Positions 22,756-28,871 of a stretch of DNA of 28,871 nt are shown here, in pieces. Position 1 is the first letter of the stretch, and each line of letters opens with the position of its first letter. The notes below the pieces were generated by a model. The model was not told where the DNA came from. It made no database searches and saw only the letters and a list, made by a program, of their open reading frames with translations. The DNA comes from G021776435 sp046756245 (GTDB lineage: Bacteria > Pseudomonadota > Alphaproteobacteria > Caulobacterales > Parvularculaceae): assembly GCA_046756245.1 (NCBI GenBank), contig JBHHVZ010000032.1, forward strand, positions 1-28,871, read 5' to 3'. Position numbers and translations under genes: made by a program.

Positions 22756-23729
22756 CGGGCGGCCGCGCGCGGCGCCGGCCCCATCGACGGGATGAGGCCC
22801 ATATTCTCAAGCGTGCGCCAGGCGAATTCCGGCTCGATCCGCCCAAGATCGCCCGGCGCGGTCAGCGCCACCACATGGCGTCCGATCGGCGCGCGGAATT
22901 CCTCGCCGGCCTTGACGATGAGAACGCCCTGACAGCCGACGCTGACGGCGAGGTGAACCTCTTCGGCCGAATCGCTGACGAAAAACGCGGCCTCCTTCGC
23001 CAGCGCGGCGAGCTGAAGATGATCGGTCTTGCCGCTGAGATCGACGAGCTCGGGCGCATCGTTGGAGATCTCATCGCCAAAGACGTGAAGCTCCTTGCCG
23101 CCGGCGAGCACCGGCATGATCGACATGCGCGCCATCATCTGCGCCAGCCTGGCGTAGTTTTCAGCCGGCCACCGCCGCGCCGGATCGAGGCCCGGCAGGA
23201 ACATGCCGAACGTCCCCGATATGCCGTACCAGGACGGTTGCATGTTCGCAGAATCCTTGCGCGCCGCGACCGCCCAGCTAAAATCAGGCAGCCGGTTCAG
23301 GGGTTCGATCTTCGCCGCCGCCAGCGCTTTCTCGACAAACGGCGCTGCGCCGTCCGTTTCGTCGTCATCGCGCGACCCGCGCGACGCCTGATCGCCGCTG
23401 ATCCATTTCGGCCGGAACGGCCCCATCGCCGAGCGCAGCTTCTTCGCCGCCGCGTCGCCGGAAAGATCGTAAACGCAGTCGAATTTCGCATTCTTGAGCT
23501 GACGGATGAATTCCTTGCGAGCCTCGGACTCGCGCATGTTCGGAAGCGCCGCCACCTGATCGAAAAAAGGCGCGGCGCGCGCGATCCGCTGCAGCCCCGC
23601 CGACGTCAGAAGGCTGATCCTGGCCTTGGGATGCGCCGTGCGCACCGCTTCGAACGCCGGCTCGGCGGCGACGAAAGCTTCGAGCCCGTCGGTCTTGATA
23701 ATGAGGATATTCTGCTTGCGCCCGAACAT
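22752..23729 (-). CDS. glycosyltransferase family 9 (heptosyltransferase-like)
   Basis: A 325-aa GT-B fold protein. The N-terminus NILIIKTDGLEAFVAAEPAF and HPKARISLLTSAGL resemble ADP-heptose transferases (usual start: ILIIRLDALGDFVLATPLFR), and DCVYDLSGD matches the usual FDLAIDLQ/G region. The C-terminal half has FGMFLPGLDPARRWPAENYA, comparable to the P-G-S-KRWP loop of the family. The usual second-half donor-binding signature is somewhat degenerate, so the sugar substrate is uncertain. Likely cytoplasmic-face enzyme of lipopolysaccharide or other surface glycan synthesis. Its ATG overlaps the TAA stop of the GT4 gene by 1 base, so the pair is one operon. Confidence 0.85.
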   Translation of the reverse strand: MFGRKQNILIIKTDGLEAFVAAEPAFEAVRTAHPKARISLLTSAGLQRIARAAPFFDQVAALPNMRESEARKEFIRQLKNAKFDCVYDLSGDAAAKKLRSAMGPFRPKWISGDQASRGSRDDDETDGAAPFVEKALAAAKIEPLNRLPDFSWAVAARKDSANMQPSWYGISGTFGMFLPGLDPARRWPAENYARLAQMMARMSIMPVLAGGKELHVFGDEISNDAPELVDLSGKTDHLQLAALAKEAAFFVSDSAEEVHLAVSVGCQGVLIVKAGEEFRAPIGRHVVALTAPGDLGRIEPEFAWRTLENMGLIPSMGPAPRAAAR

Positions 23730-24919
23730 TACGCCGCCGACCGTGTTTTTCTTGCCGCCTTCTCATAAACGCCCAGCGTCGCTGCGCACATAGCTTCGAT
23801 CGAATAAAGTCGTCGGGCGCGCTGCAGCGCCCGCGCGCCCATTTTCGCGCGCATCCCGGCGTCCTCCGCCAGCTTGCCGAGCGCATCTGCCAGCGCCGGC
23901 GCGTCGCCCGGCGGGATCAGCAACCCGGTTTCGCCGTCGACCACCGTTTCGCGTGCGCCGCCGTGACCCGCGGCGATCACCGGCCTGCCCATCGCCGCAG
24001 CCTCCACCGCCACCCGACCGAACGCCTCCGGCCGCGTCGACGGCGCAACAACGACGTCGGCCCAGCCGTAAGCCGCCGGCATGTCGGCGCAATGGCCGAC
24101 CAGTTTGATCATGTCGCGCACCCCACGCTCAGCGATCCTTTCGCGCAGCGCCGTCTCATAGCCCCGCCGGCGCCCCGCCTCGCCAGCAAAAACTATCCGC
24201 AAAACGATCGGCTGGCCAGAGGCGGAGCTAGCGGTTTCTAATCGCCTTGCAAGCCGCGCGCCGGCTTCAATCGCCGTCACATGGCCCTTCCAATCGGTCA
24301 GGCGGGCCGGCAGCAGCACCCTGAGGCGGCGTTCACTCGGATCCAGCCCCCAGGCCGCCGCCAGCGCGGCGATTTGGTCAAGCGAAACTTTGGCCGGATC
24401 GAACTGGTCGAAATCGGCGCCGCGGGGAATGGCCGTCAGCTTTTCCGAATCGACCGCATATTGCGCGCAGATCGCGCGCTTGGTGAATTCGGAATTGGCG
24501 ATGACCGCGTCGGCCCGCACCATCGCCGAATTGTAAAACCGCTTGAGCGCGGTCTTCGCCCCATAGGCGCCGTGATAGGTCGTCACGAAAGGAACGCCCG
24601 CCGCGCGCGCCGCCCACAGCGCGCTCCAAGCCGGCGCGCGCGAGCGCGCATGGACGATATCGACCTTTTCTTCGCGAATGAGCCGCAAAAGCCGGCGGCG
24701 ATTGGCGAGCATGGTCAGCGGATTCTTGGAATGGACCGGCATCCGGAAGATCTGTCCGCCCGCCGCTTCAATGTCCGCGGCGAGCCTGCCGCCGCGGCTT
24801 GCGACCAGCGCGCGTCCGCCGGCCGAAGTAACGGCCCGGGCGATTTCCGCCGTCGTGCGCTCGGCCCCGCCGGCGTCAAGCGCCGGGATGACTTGCAAAA
24901 CCGTATAGGAAAATGACAT
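23729..24919 (-). CDS. glycosyltransferase family 4
   Basis: A 396-aa GT4 enzyme. The N-domain begins VLQVIPALDAGGAERTTAEI, and VDIVHARSRAPAWSALWAAR and FVTTYHGAYG are typical of the acceptor domain. The donor-binding half has the EX7E-type signature, here APSTRPEAFGRVAVEAAAMG, with VIAAGHGGARETVVDGETGL. It transfers an activated sugar during surface-polysaccharide or lipopolysaccharide core synthesis; donor and acceptor unknown. It overlaps the GT9 gene by one base. It points away from the toxin-antitoxin island, whose left boundary is about 33 bp upstream of its start. Confidence 0.92.
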   Translation of the reverse strand: MSFSYTVLQVIPALDAGGAERTTAEIARAVTSAGGRALVASRGGRLAADIEAAGGQIFRMPVHSKNPLTMLANRRRLLRLIREEKVDIVHARSRAPAWSALWAARAAGVPFVTTYHGAYGAKTALKRFYNSAMVRADAVIANSEFTKRAICAQYAVDSEKLTAIPRGADFDQFDPAKVSLDQIAALAAAWGLDPSERRLRVLLPARLTDWKGHVTAIEAGARLARRLETASSASGQPIVLRIVFAGEAGRRRGYETALRERIAERGVRDMIKLVGHCADMPAAYGWADVVVAPSTRPEAFGRVAVEAAAMGRPVIAAGHGGARETVVDGETGLLIPPGDAPALADALGKLAEDAGMRAKMGARALQRARRLYSIEAMCAATLGVYEKAARKTRSAA

Positions 24920-24951
24920 TGACGCCCGAGGCCGCTCAGCAAAGTCTCTAA

Positions 24952-24991
24952 GTCTTATAAGGATTTTGCGCCATGACCAAAGCGTCCGAAA
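24952..24991 (+). repeat. left direct repeat of the higBA island (truncated copy of the hydrolase 5' end)
   Basis: 40 bp beginning GTCTTATAAGGATTTTGCGC, then the ATG and first codons (ATGACCAAAGCGTCCGAAA) of the downstream hydrolase. It matches 25732-25770 except for one extra A. The frame from this ATG encodes MTKASE and then unrelated residues ending at a stop after about 30 codons, so it is a fragment and not a gene. Confidence 0.9.
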
Positions 24992-25024
24992 CGACGGCGT
25001 CTTTCGTTCTCTTCAACCTTCAAC

Positions 25025-25053
25025 TTGTTGTCTGTTGCGTTACGGAATACAAT
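25025..25053 (+). promoter_or_regulatory. candidate promoter of higBA
   Basis: TTGTTG (25025-25030) and TACAAT (25048-25053) are separated by 17 bp. Transcription would start around 25060, about 10 nt before the toxin ATG, leaving almost no leader. Confidence 0.5.
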
Positions 25054-25060
25054 CCGTTAC
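25039..25060 (+). promoter_or_regulatory. candidate HigA operator
   Basis: A 22-bp inverted repeat with one mismatched pair: GTTACGGA (25039-25046) and TCCGTTAC (25053-25060) around ATACAA. It covers the -10 box, fitting autorepression by the antitoxin, as is usual in higBA systems. Confidence 0.55.
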
Positions 25061-25069
25061 ATTGAATTT

Positions 25070-25360
25070 ATGGAGATTAGAAACATTCGTCATAAGGGCC
25101 TTCGAAATTATGTCGAAAAGAATAGCCCAAAGGGGTTGCCGCAGGACTATTTGGCGAAGATCGCCGATATCATGGCCTTCCTGATCGACATGGAAGACAT
25201 CCAAGAGGTGTTCGATCTCCAAAAGTATAAACCGCATCGTCTAAGCGGCGACCGGGCTGGCGCGTATAGCTTTCATGTCACGCCCAACTGGAGGATCGCA
25301 TTTAAGCACGATGCGGAAGAAAACGAACTCTATGATGTGGATTATGAAGATTACCACTGA
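25070..25360 (+). CDS. higB: HigB-like type II toxin (RelE/ParE superfamily mRNA interferase)
   Basis: A 96-aa toxin starting EIRNIRHKGLRNYVEKNSPK after the Met. The signature RHKGL near the N-terminus, PHRLSGDRAGAYSFHV, NWRIAFKH and the C-terminal DVDYEDYH are characteristic of the HigB family, which cleaves mRNA on the ribosome. The ATG at 25070 has no good ribosome site and a very short leader; a longer frame upstream starts inside the operator. The region is visibly less GC-rich than its neighbours, suggesting acquisition. The antitoxin gene follows after 21 bp, the toxin-first order typical of higBA. Confidence 0.93.
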   Translation: MEIRNIRHKGLRNYVEKNSPKGLPQDYLAKIADIMAFLIDMEDIQEVFDLQKYKPHRLSGDRAGAYSFHVTPNWRIAFKHDAEENELYDVDYEDYH

Positions 25361-25381
25361 TGGCAGTAAGGAGTAAGAACG

Positions 25382-25675
25382 ATGGCTATTAAAATAGGCA
25401 TGAAACCGCCGCATCCGGGCGGGTTTATCCGGCGCTCGGTTTTACCGGACGACCTTTCCGTGACCGCCGCCGCTGAAGCGCTCGGCGTAGGTCGTCCAGC
25501 TTTGTCAAATCTCTTGAACGAGAAAGCGTCGCTTTCGCCGGAAATGGCGCTGCGCGTGGAGAAAGCCTTTGGCGTCAAGATGGATACGCTCTTGCGCATG
25601 CAGGCGCGCTACGACGCTTATCATATGCGCAAACGAGAAAAAGACATCCGAATAAACAAATACGTTCCGGCATAA
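25382..25675 (+). CDS. higA: HigA-like antitoxin (XRE-type helix-turn-helix)
   Basis: A 97-aa protein of the HigA/VapI type. The start AIKIGMKPPHPGGFIRRSVL matches the family pattern HPGExLRE, and the helix-turn-helix runs about residues 26-60: VTAAAEALGVGRPALSNLLN, followed by EKASLSPEMALRVEKAFGV. It neutralises HigB and represses the operon. A strong ribosome site (AAGGAG, about 9 nt upstream) suggests that antitoxin translation exceeds toxin translation. The TAA stop is inside a terminator-like hairpin. Confidence 0.93.
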   Translation: MAIKIGMKPPHPGGFIRRSVLPDDLSVTAAAEALGVGRPALSNLLNEKASLSPEMALRVEKAFGVKMDTLLRMQARYDAYHMRKREKDIRINKYVPA

Positions 25676-25697
25676 AACGGTAATTTTACGCCTTTTT
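25669..25697 (+). terminator. intrinsic terminator of higBA
   Basis: A hairpin GGC-a-TAAAA (25669-25677) with TTTTA-c-GCC (25684-25692) around CGGTAA is followed by TTTTT (25693-25697). The higA stop codon is within the left arm. It would shield the downstream hydrolase from read-through. Confidence 0.6.
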
Positions 25698-25731
25698 CTC
25701 CAACGCCATGAGCGCGGTCGGCGAGAGCGTC

Positions 25732-25770
25732 GTCTTATAGGATTTTGCGCCATGACCAAAGCGTCCGAAA
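25732..25770 (+). repeat. right direct repeat of the higBA island (genuine hydrolase 5' end)
   Basis: 39 bp identical to 24952-24991 apart from one missing A. It spans about 20 bp upstream of the hydrolase ATG and its first 19 bases. The two copies are 780 bp apart and enclose higBA. Confidence 0.9.
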
Positions 25771-26501
25771 TCATTGACGGTCCGAACGGGCGGCTGGCCT
25801 GCCGCCGGCGCGCCGGCGCCGGGCCCGGAGTCGTCTGGCTGGGCGGCTTTAAGTCGGACATGCTCGGGACCAAGGCCGGCTTTCTCGACCAATGGGCGGC
25901 CGAAAAAGGCCGCGCTTTCCTGCGTTTCGATTATTCGGGGCACGGAGAGTCCGAGGGCGCTTTCGAGGACGGTTCGATCAGCCGGTGGACCGCAGACGCC
26001 GTCGCCGTTTTCGATGCGATGACCGAAGGCCCGCAGATCCTCGTGGGCTCGTCCATGGGCGCGTGGATCGCGACGCTTCTTGCCCTGAAGCGGCCCGAGC
26101 GTATCGCGGGGATCATATTTATCGCGCCGGCGCCGGATTTCACCGAAGACCTGATATGGGCCGGGATGAGCGAAACCGAGCGCGAAACGCTGATGCGCGA
26201 CGGGCGTCTCGAACAGCCCTCCGACTATGACGAAGAGCCCTATGTCATCACCCGAAAGCTGATCGAAGACGGCCGGCGCAACCTCATGCTCGGCGGGCCG
26301 ATCGCGATCACGGCGCCGGTGCGTGTCCTGCAGGGCATGGCCGATCCGGACGTTCCCTGGCGCCACGCAATGCGCTACGTCGAGGCGCTCGAAAGCGACG
26401 ACGTTACGGTCGCGCTGACCAAAACAGGCGACCACCGGCTGTCGACGCCGGCCGATCTCGACCGCCTCGCGGCGACCCTCGACTGTCTTTCCAAGAGTTA
26501 A
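25752..26501 (+). CDS. alpha/beta hydrolase (ABHD10-like serine hydrolase)
   Basis: A 249-aa single-domain serine hydrolase. The oxyanion region is WLGGFKSDMLGTKAGFLDQW, the strand-loop FLRFDYSGHGESEG (56-69) precedes the nucleophile elbow GSSMG (99-103, Ser101), and the acid/base residues are Asp198 or Asp200 (QGMADPDVPW) and His228 (GDHRLS). It resembles ABHD10-type thioesterases or esterases of mitochondria and alphaproteobacteria; substrate unknown. The ATG and first codons are duplicated on the far side of the toxin-antitoxin island, so this copy has probably been rebuilt by the insertion. A Shine-Dalgarno-like AGGA lies somewhat distant from the start. Confidence 0.9.
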   Translation: MTKASEIIDGPNGRLACRRRAGAGPGVVWLGGFKSDMLGTKAGFLDQWAAEKGRAFLRFDYSGHGESEGAFEDGSISRWTADAVAVFDAMTEGPQILVGSSMGAWIATLLALKRPERIAGIIFIAPAPDFTEDLIWAGMSETERETLMRDGRLEQPSDYDEEPYVITRKLIEDGRRNLMLGGPIAITAPVRVLQGMADPDVPWRHAMRYVEALESDDVTVALTKTGDHRLSTPADLDRLAATLDCLSKS

Positions 26502-26535
26502 CGCCACAGGGCCGGCCTCGAGCGGCCGAGGGCTT

Positions 26536-26577
26536 GCTACAACTGTCGCACTGGATTAGACTTGCTACAAATGTAGC
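26536..26577 (+). promoter_or_regulatory. two BlaI-type operators
   Basis: GCTACAACTGTCGC (26536-26549) is an imperfect box and TTGCTACAAATGTAGCAA (26562-26579) an 18-bp palindrome with the TACA-nn-TGTA core of BlaI/MecI operators. They lie 26-67 bp before the repressor gene, as expected for autorepression of the repressor-peptidase operon. Confidence 0.8.
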
Positions 26578-26602
26578 AATTTGATCACAGGACCACGCGA
26601 CC

Positions 26603-26986
26603 ATGAGCGAAAACCGCGCCGCCGATCCCACCAAACCGGAACTCGCTATTCTCAAGCTTTTGTGGCGGCGCAAATCTTTGAGCGCGCGCCAGATCGGCGA
26701 TGCGTTAATGAGCGAGCTCGGCTGGTCTTATTCGACGCTGCGCACGGTGCTTGAGCGCATGTGCGAAAAGGGGCTTGTCGAAAAACGCCACGCCGAGGGA
26801 CGCAACGTATACGCCGCCGCGGTTGGGAAGATCACGCTTTTGAGCCGGATGATCCGCGACTTTTCGGGACGCGTGCTTGAAATCGACGCCGCGCCGCCGG
26901 CGGTTCTCTTTGCTGATTCAAAACTGCTGAGCGAAGAGGAAATCGATGAACTCGAAAAAATTCTGCGCACGGAGGAGGTCGAGTGA
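26603..26986 (+). CDS. BlaI/MecI/CopY family transcriptional repressor
   Basis: A 127-aa winged-helix repressor. The DNA-binding part has PTKPELAILKLLWRRKSLSA, then RQIGDALMSELGWSYSTLRT as recognition region, and VLERMCEKGLVEKRHAEGRN as wing, matching the Penicillinase_R pattern. The C-terminal helices (SRMIRDFSGRVLEIDA onward) mediate dimerisation. In BlaI/MecI the repressor is cleaved after the membrane peptidase is activated. Its TGA overlaps the ATG of the next gene by one base (TGATG), so the two are coupled. Confidence 0.94.
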   Translation: MSENRAADPTKPELAILKLLWRRKSLSARQIGDALMSELGWSYSTLRTVLERMCEKGLVEKRHAEGRNVYAAAVGKITLLSRMIRDFSGRVLEIDAAPPAVLFADSKLLSEEEIDELEKILRTEEVE

Positions 26987-28871
26987 TGTTTAGCCTGGAA
27001 TGGGAGGCCCTCCTTATTTGCCTGCTCGGATCGCTTGTCTGGGCGCCGCTAATTTACCTGCTCGTCCCGCGGATTGACCGCGCGGACGCTCCCGGGTTTT
27101 CCGAAAGGCTCTGGCTGGCCGCGCTTGGACTGGCCGCCGCGCCGACGCTGTTAGCCCCGGCGCTGGCCGCGCTCGGTCTTTCCCTGCGCGCCCCGGAGCC
27201 CGCCTTGCCGATGACAGCGCTTTCGAACATGCAGCCGCTGCAAGAGACCGTCGTCGCAGCGCCCGCCGTTCATGCGTCCGCCGGTCCGCCCATGTTTGAA
27301 TCGATATTCGCCGCGCTCTCCGTGCTTTATCTCTACGGGCTGGTTCTTGCGCTCGCCCTCGCCGGCGCGCGCGCCGTCGCGTTCATGTTTCGAATGCGCC
27401 GCGCGCGCCCGGTCGAGGATCGGCGCCTCATAGACGCCGTCGAAAACTGGCGCAGACGCCTGAAGGTCGGCGTCCGGCCCTCTTTGCAGCTTTCCAAAGA
27501 AGCGCCGTCGGTATGCGTTTACGGTTTTTTCCGGCCGGTCATTCTCATTCCGAGCGATTTGTTTTCACGGGTTTCGTTTGAAGACGGCGTGTTGATGTGC
27601 GCGCACGAACTGGCGCATATCAAGCGCGGGGATGCGCGCCTCTTTGCGCTGTGCGCAGTCGCCAAGGCGATTTTCTGGTTCAACCCGTTCTTGAGGCGAA
27701 TCGCCGCGCGAACCGCGCTCGTCGCCGAGCAGAATGCGGATCGGCTGGTTCTTTCCGCCGGCGTCGACCGGCGCGCCTATGCGGCGTGTTTCGTCGAAGG
27801 ATTAAAATTCGCCGCCCGCTCAAAAATCGAACGCCTTGCGCCCATCCCTTCCTTTACGCCGTTCGATCGCCGCAGCCGCCGACAACGGTTCGACGCCATC
27901 CTTTCCGGCGAGAGCGAATGTCTGCCCGGCGCCGGAAAGCGATTCGCCGCAGCAGCAGCAATGGCGATTGCAGGCGGGCTGGTTTTCGCCCAGGCCGCGC
28001 TCGCCGTCGATCCGCAGGCGCGCGAGGAGAAAAAGACGCTCGATCGGCTGCCGGTTGAAGGAACGGTCTCGCTCTCCTTCGGGGAGGAAATCAAGGGCGA
28101 CATCGCCAAAGGCCGGCCTCTTCATGAAGGCGTCGACATCGCCGCCCCGCGCGGCACCGTCGTCGTCGCTCCGGCCGACGGGACCGTGGTCGAGGCCACC
28201 GGCCTTTATAAGGGACAATCGGCCTGGGGCAATGTCGTCGTCATCGACCATGGCGACGGGCTGGTGACGCGCTATGCGCATCTTGATCGGTATACGGTCA
28301 AAAACGGCGACAGGGTTTCCGCCGGCGAAAAAATCGGCGAAGTCGGCGCGACCGGTAATGTAACGGGGCCGCATCTTCACTTCGAAGCGATTCAAGACGG
28401 CGAACCGATGGATCCGCTTGTCGCCGCCGGAATCGCGCGCGTCTATGAACCGCCGAAAGCGACGGATCCCTCTAAAGCGCCCGGCGCGCCGACCACTCTG
28501 ACTCCCGCGCCCGCCGCTCCCGAAACCCCTGAACCGCCGGAAGCCGCAGAGGCGCCGAAAATGCTTGCGCCGGCGCCGGCGCCCAAGCCAAATCCGAAGC
28601 GGAAAGAAACAAGAAAAATCACAACGCCGCACTATTCGGCGGAAGTGACGGAAGACGGCTACGCGTTCCTCCTGCCGGACGAATACGCCCTCATCCTGAA
28701 CGGCGCGCTGGCCTACGGCCTGCCTGACATCGACATCGAGATTCCGGATATCGAAACGCTCGAACTGGCCGACGGATCCACGCTCCTTACCGTAAAAGGC
28801 CGCAAGGCGCTCTCGCCGGAAGACCGTAAAAAACTGGACGAGGCGCTGGCGGACATGCGCCGTGAACTAAA
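26986..28871 (+). CDS. BlaR1-like M56 / M23 membrane metallopeptidase (partial, 3' end outside window)
   Basis: At least 628 residues are visible. Membrane helices lie at about 7-29, 42-66 and 103-130. The M56 zinc motif HELAH (207-211) and a downstream Glu248 in the AEQNAD helix face the cytoplasm. A fourth helix (about 321-338) leads to a periplasmic M23 (LytM/lysostaphin) domain with a complete ligand set: His380 and Asp384 (HEGVDIAAPRG), His432 (RYAHL) and His463/His465 (GPHLHFE). A Pro/Ala-rich linker (about 487-544) and a partly acidic C-terminal region follow (YAFLLPDEYALILNGALAYG). In classical BlaR1 this place is taken by a penicillin-binding sensor domain; here it is a putative peptidoglycan endopeptidase. 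M56-M23 fusions are known by annotation in related bacteria, but I know of no characterised example. It is coupled to the repressor gene. Stop codon and final length are not visible. Confidence 0.88.
   Translation, partial: MFSLEWEALLICLLGSLVWAPLIYLLVPRIDRADAPGFSERLWLAALGLAAAPTLLAPALAALGLSLRAPEPALPMTALSNMQPLQETVVAAPAVHASAGPPMFESIFAALSVLYLYGLVLALALAGARAVAFMFRMRRARPVEDRRLIDAVENWRRRLKVGVRPSLQLSKEAPSVCVYGFFRPVILIPSDLFSRVSFEDGVLMCAHELAHIKRGDARLFALCAVAKAIFWFNPFLRRIAARTALVAEQNADRLVLSAGVDRRAYAACFVEGLKFAARSKIERLAPIPSFTPFDRRSRRQRFDAILSGESECLPGAGKRFAAAAAMAIAGGLVFAQAALAVDPQAREEKKTLDRLPVEGTVSLSFGEEIKGDIAKGRPLHEGVDIAAPRGTVVVAPADGTVVEATGLYKGQSAWGNVVVIDHGDGLVTRYAHLDRYTVKNGDRVSAGEKIGEVGATGNVTGPHLHFEAIQDGEPMDPLVAAGIARVYEPPKATDPSKAPGAPTTLTPAPAAPETPEPPEAAEAPKMLAPAPAPKPNPKRKETRKITTPHYSAEVTEDGYAFLLPDEYALILNGALAYGLPDIDIEIPDIETLELADGSTLLTVKGRKALSPEDRKKLDEALADMRREL

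Noticed and set aside
24973..25065. Short plus-strand frame beginning MTKASE at the left repeat
   Set aside because: Only the first six codons match the hydrolase and the rest is unrelated; it is a duplicated fragment, listed as a repeat.
25686..26507. Minus-strand 273-residue frame antisense to the hydrolase
   Set aside because: Shadow of the alpha/beta hydrolase; only the last 18 codons outside the hydrolase are noted as a possible remnant.

Overview
The window looks like a chromosomal segment of a GC-rich alphaproteobacterium. Gene content and neighbourhoods (comF-grxC-nitrilase-DUF1178, parvulin/secA divergent pair, aroK-aroB-CorC, xerD-accA, an M56/M23 metallopeptidase gene) suggest the Caulobacterales / Hyphomonadales / Parvularculales side of the class. 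The taxonomic placement is an inference from gene content and style; there is no rRNA gene in the window. Coding density is high. Apart from one AT-richer island (about 24,950-25,740) the composition looks uniform.

Layout. (1) 1-3843, minus strand: an operon-like run comF, grxC, a nitrilase-family amidase, a DUF1178 zinc-ribbon protein, a VOC-family protein and a cyclic-nucleotide-binding/patatin lipase cut by the left edge. A SAM-dependent methyltransferase (3937-4887) is divergent from comF. (2) 4953-10053: a solitary Flp-type pilin gene overlapping mutT, a membrane-anchored parvulin-type isomerase, and divergent secA, followed by a palindromic dispersed-type repeat. (3) 10152-13146: a small membrane protein, a gap of about 540 bp with structured palindromes, a Fur-type operator, and feoA-feoB for ferrous iron uptake. 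(4) 13177-17026, minus: a 40-aa membrane peptide gene, an exported 564-aa protein, xerD and accA. A perfect 31-bp inverted repeat of telomere-like heptamers lies between xerD and accA. (5) 17165-21444, plus: aroK, aroB, a CNNM/CorC-type transporter-like protein and an MFS transporter. (6) 21466-24919, minus: a coiled-coil membrane protein, infC (which appears to start at ATA), a GT9 and a GT4 glycosyltransferase. (7) 24952-25770: a HigB/HigA toxin-antitoxin island bounded by 39/40-bp direct repeats that duplicate the 5' end of the next gene, an alpha/beta hydrolase. (8) 26536-28871: two BlaI-type operators, a BlaI/MecI-type repressor, and a translationally coupled membrane metallopeptidase. 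The latter carries a BlaR1-like M56 domain and, in the place of the beta-lactam sensor, a complete M23 (LytM) peptidoglycan-hydrolase motif set. It runs off the right edge.

Most of the window is housekeeping: secretion, fatty-acid synthesis, shikimate pathway, iron uptake, translation initiation and chromosome dimer resolution. The parts most worth a second look are the BlaI / M56-M23 pair (a candidate cell-wall-sensing two-gene switch), the higBA island whose flanking duplication rebuilds the neighbouring gene, the hairpin repeat next to the accA start codon, two repeats that supply the stop codons of essential or core genes (xerD and infC), and the short peptide gene nested at the start of the exported protein. 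No tRNA, rRNA, CRISPR array, transposase or prophage gene was seen.
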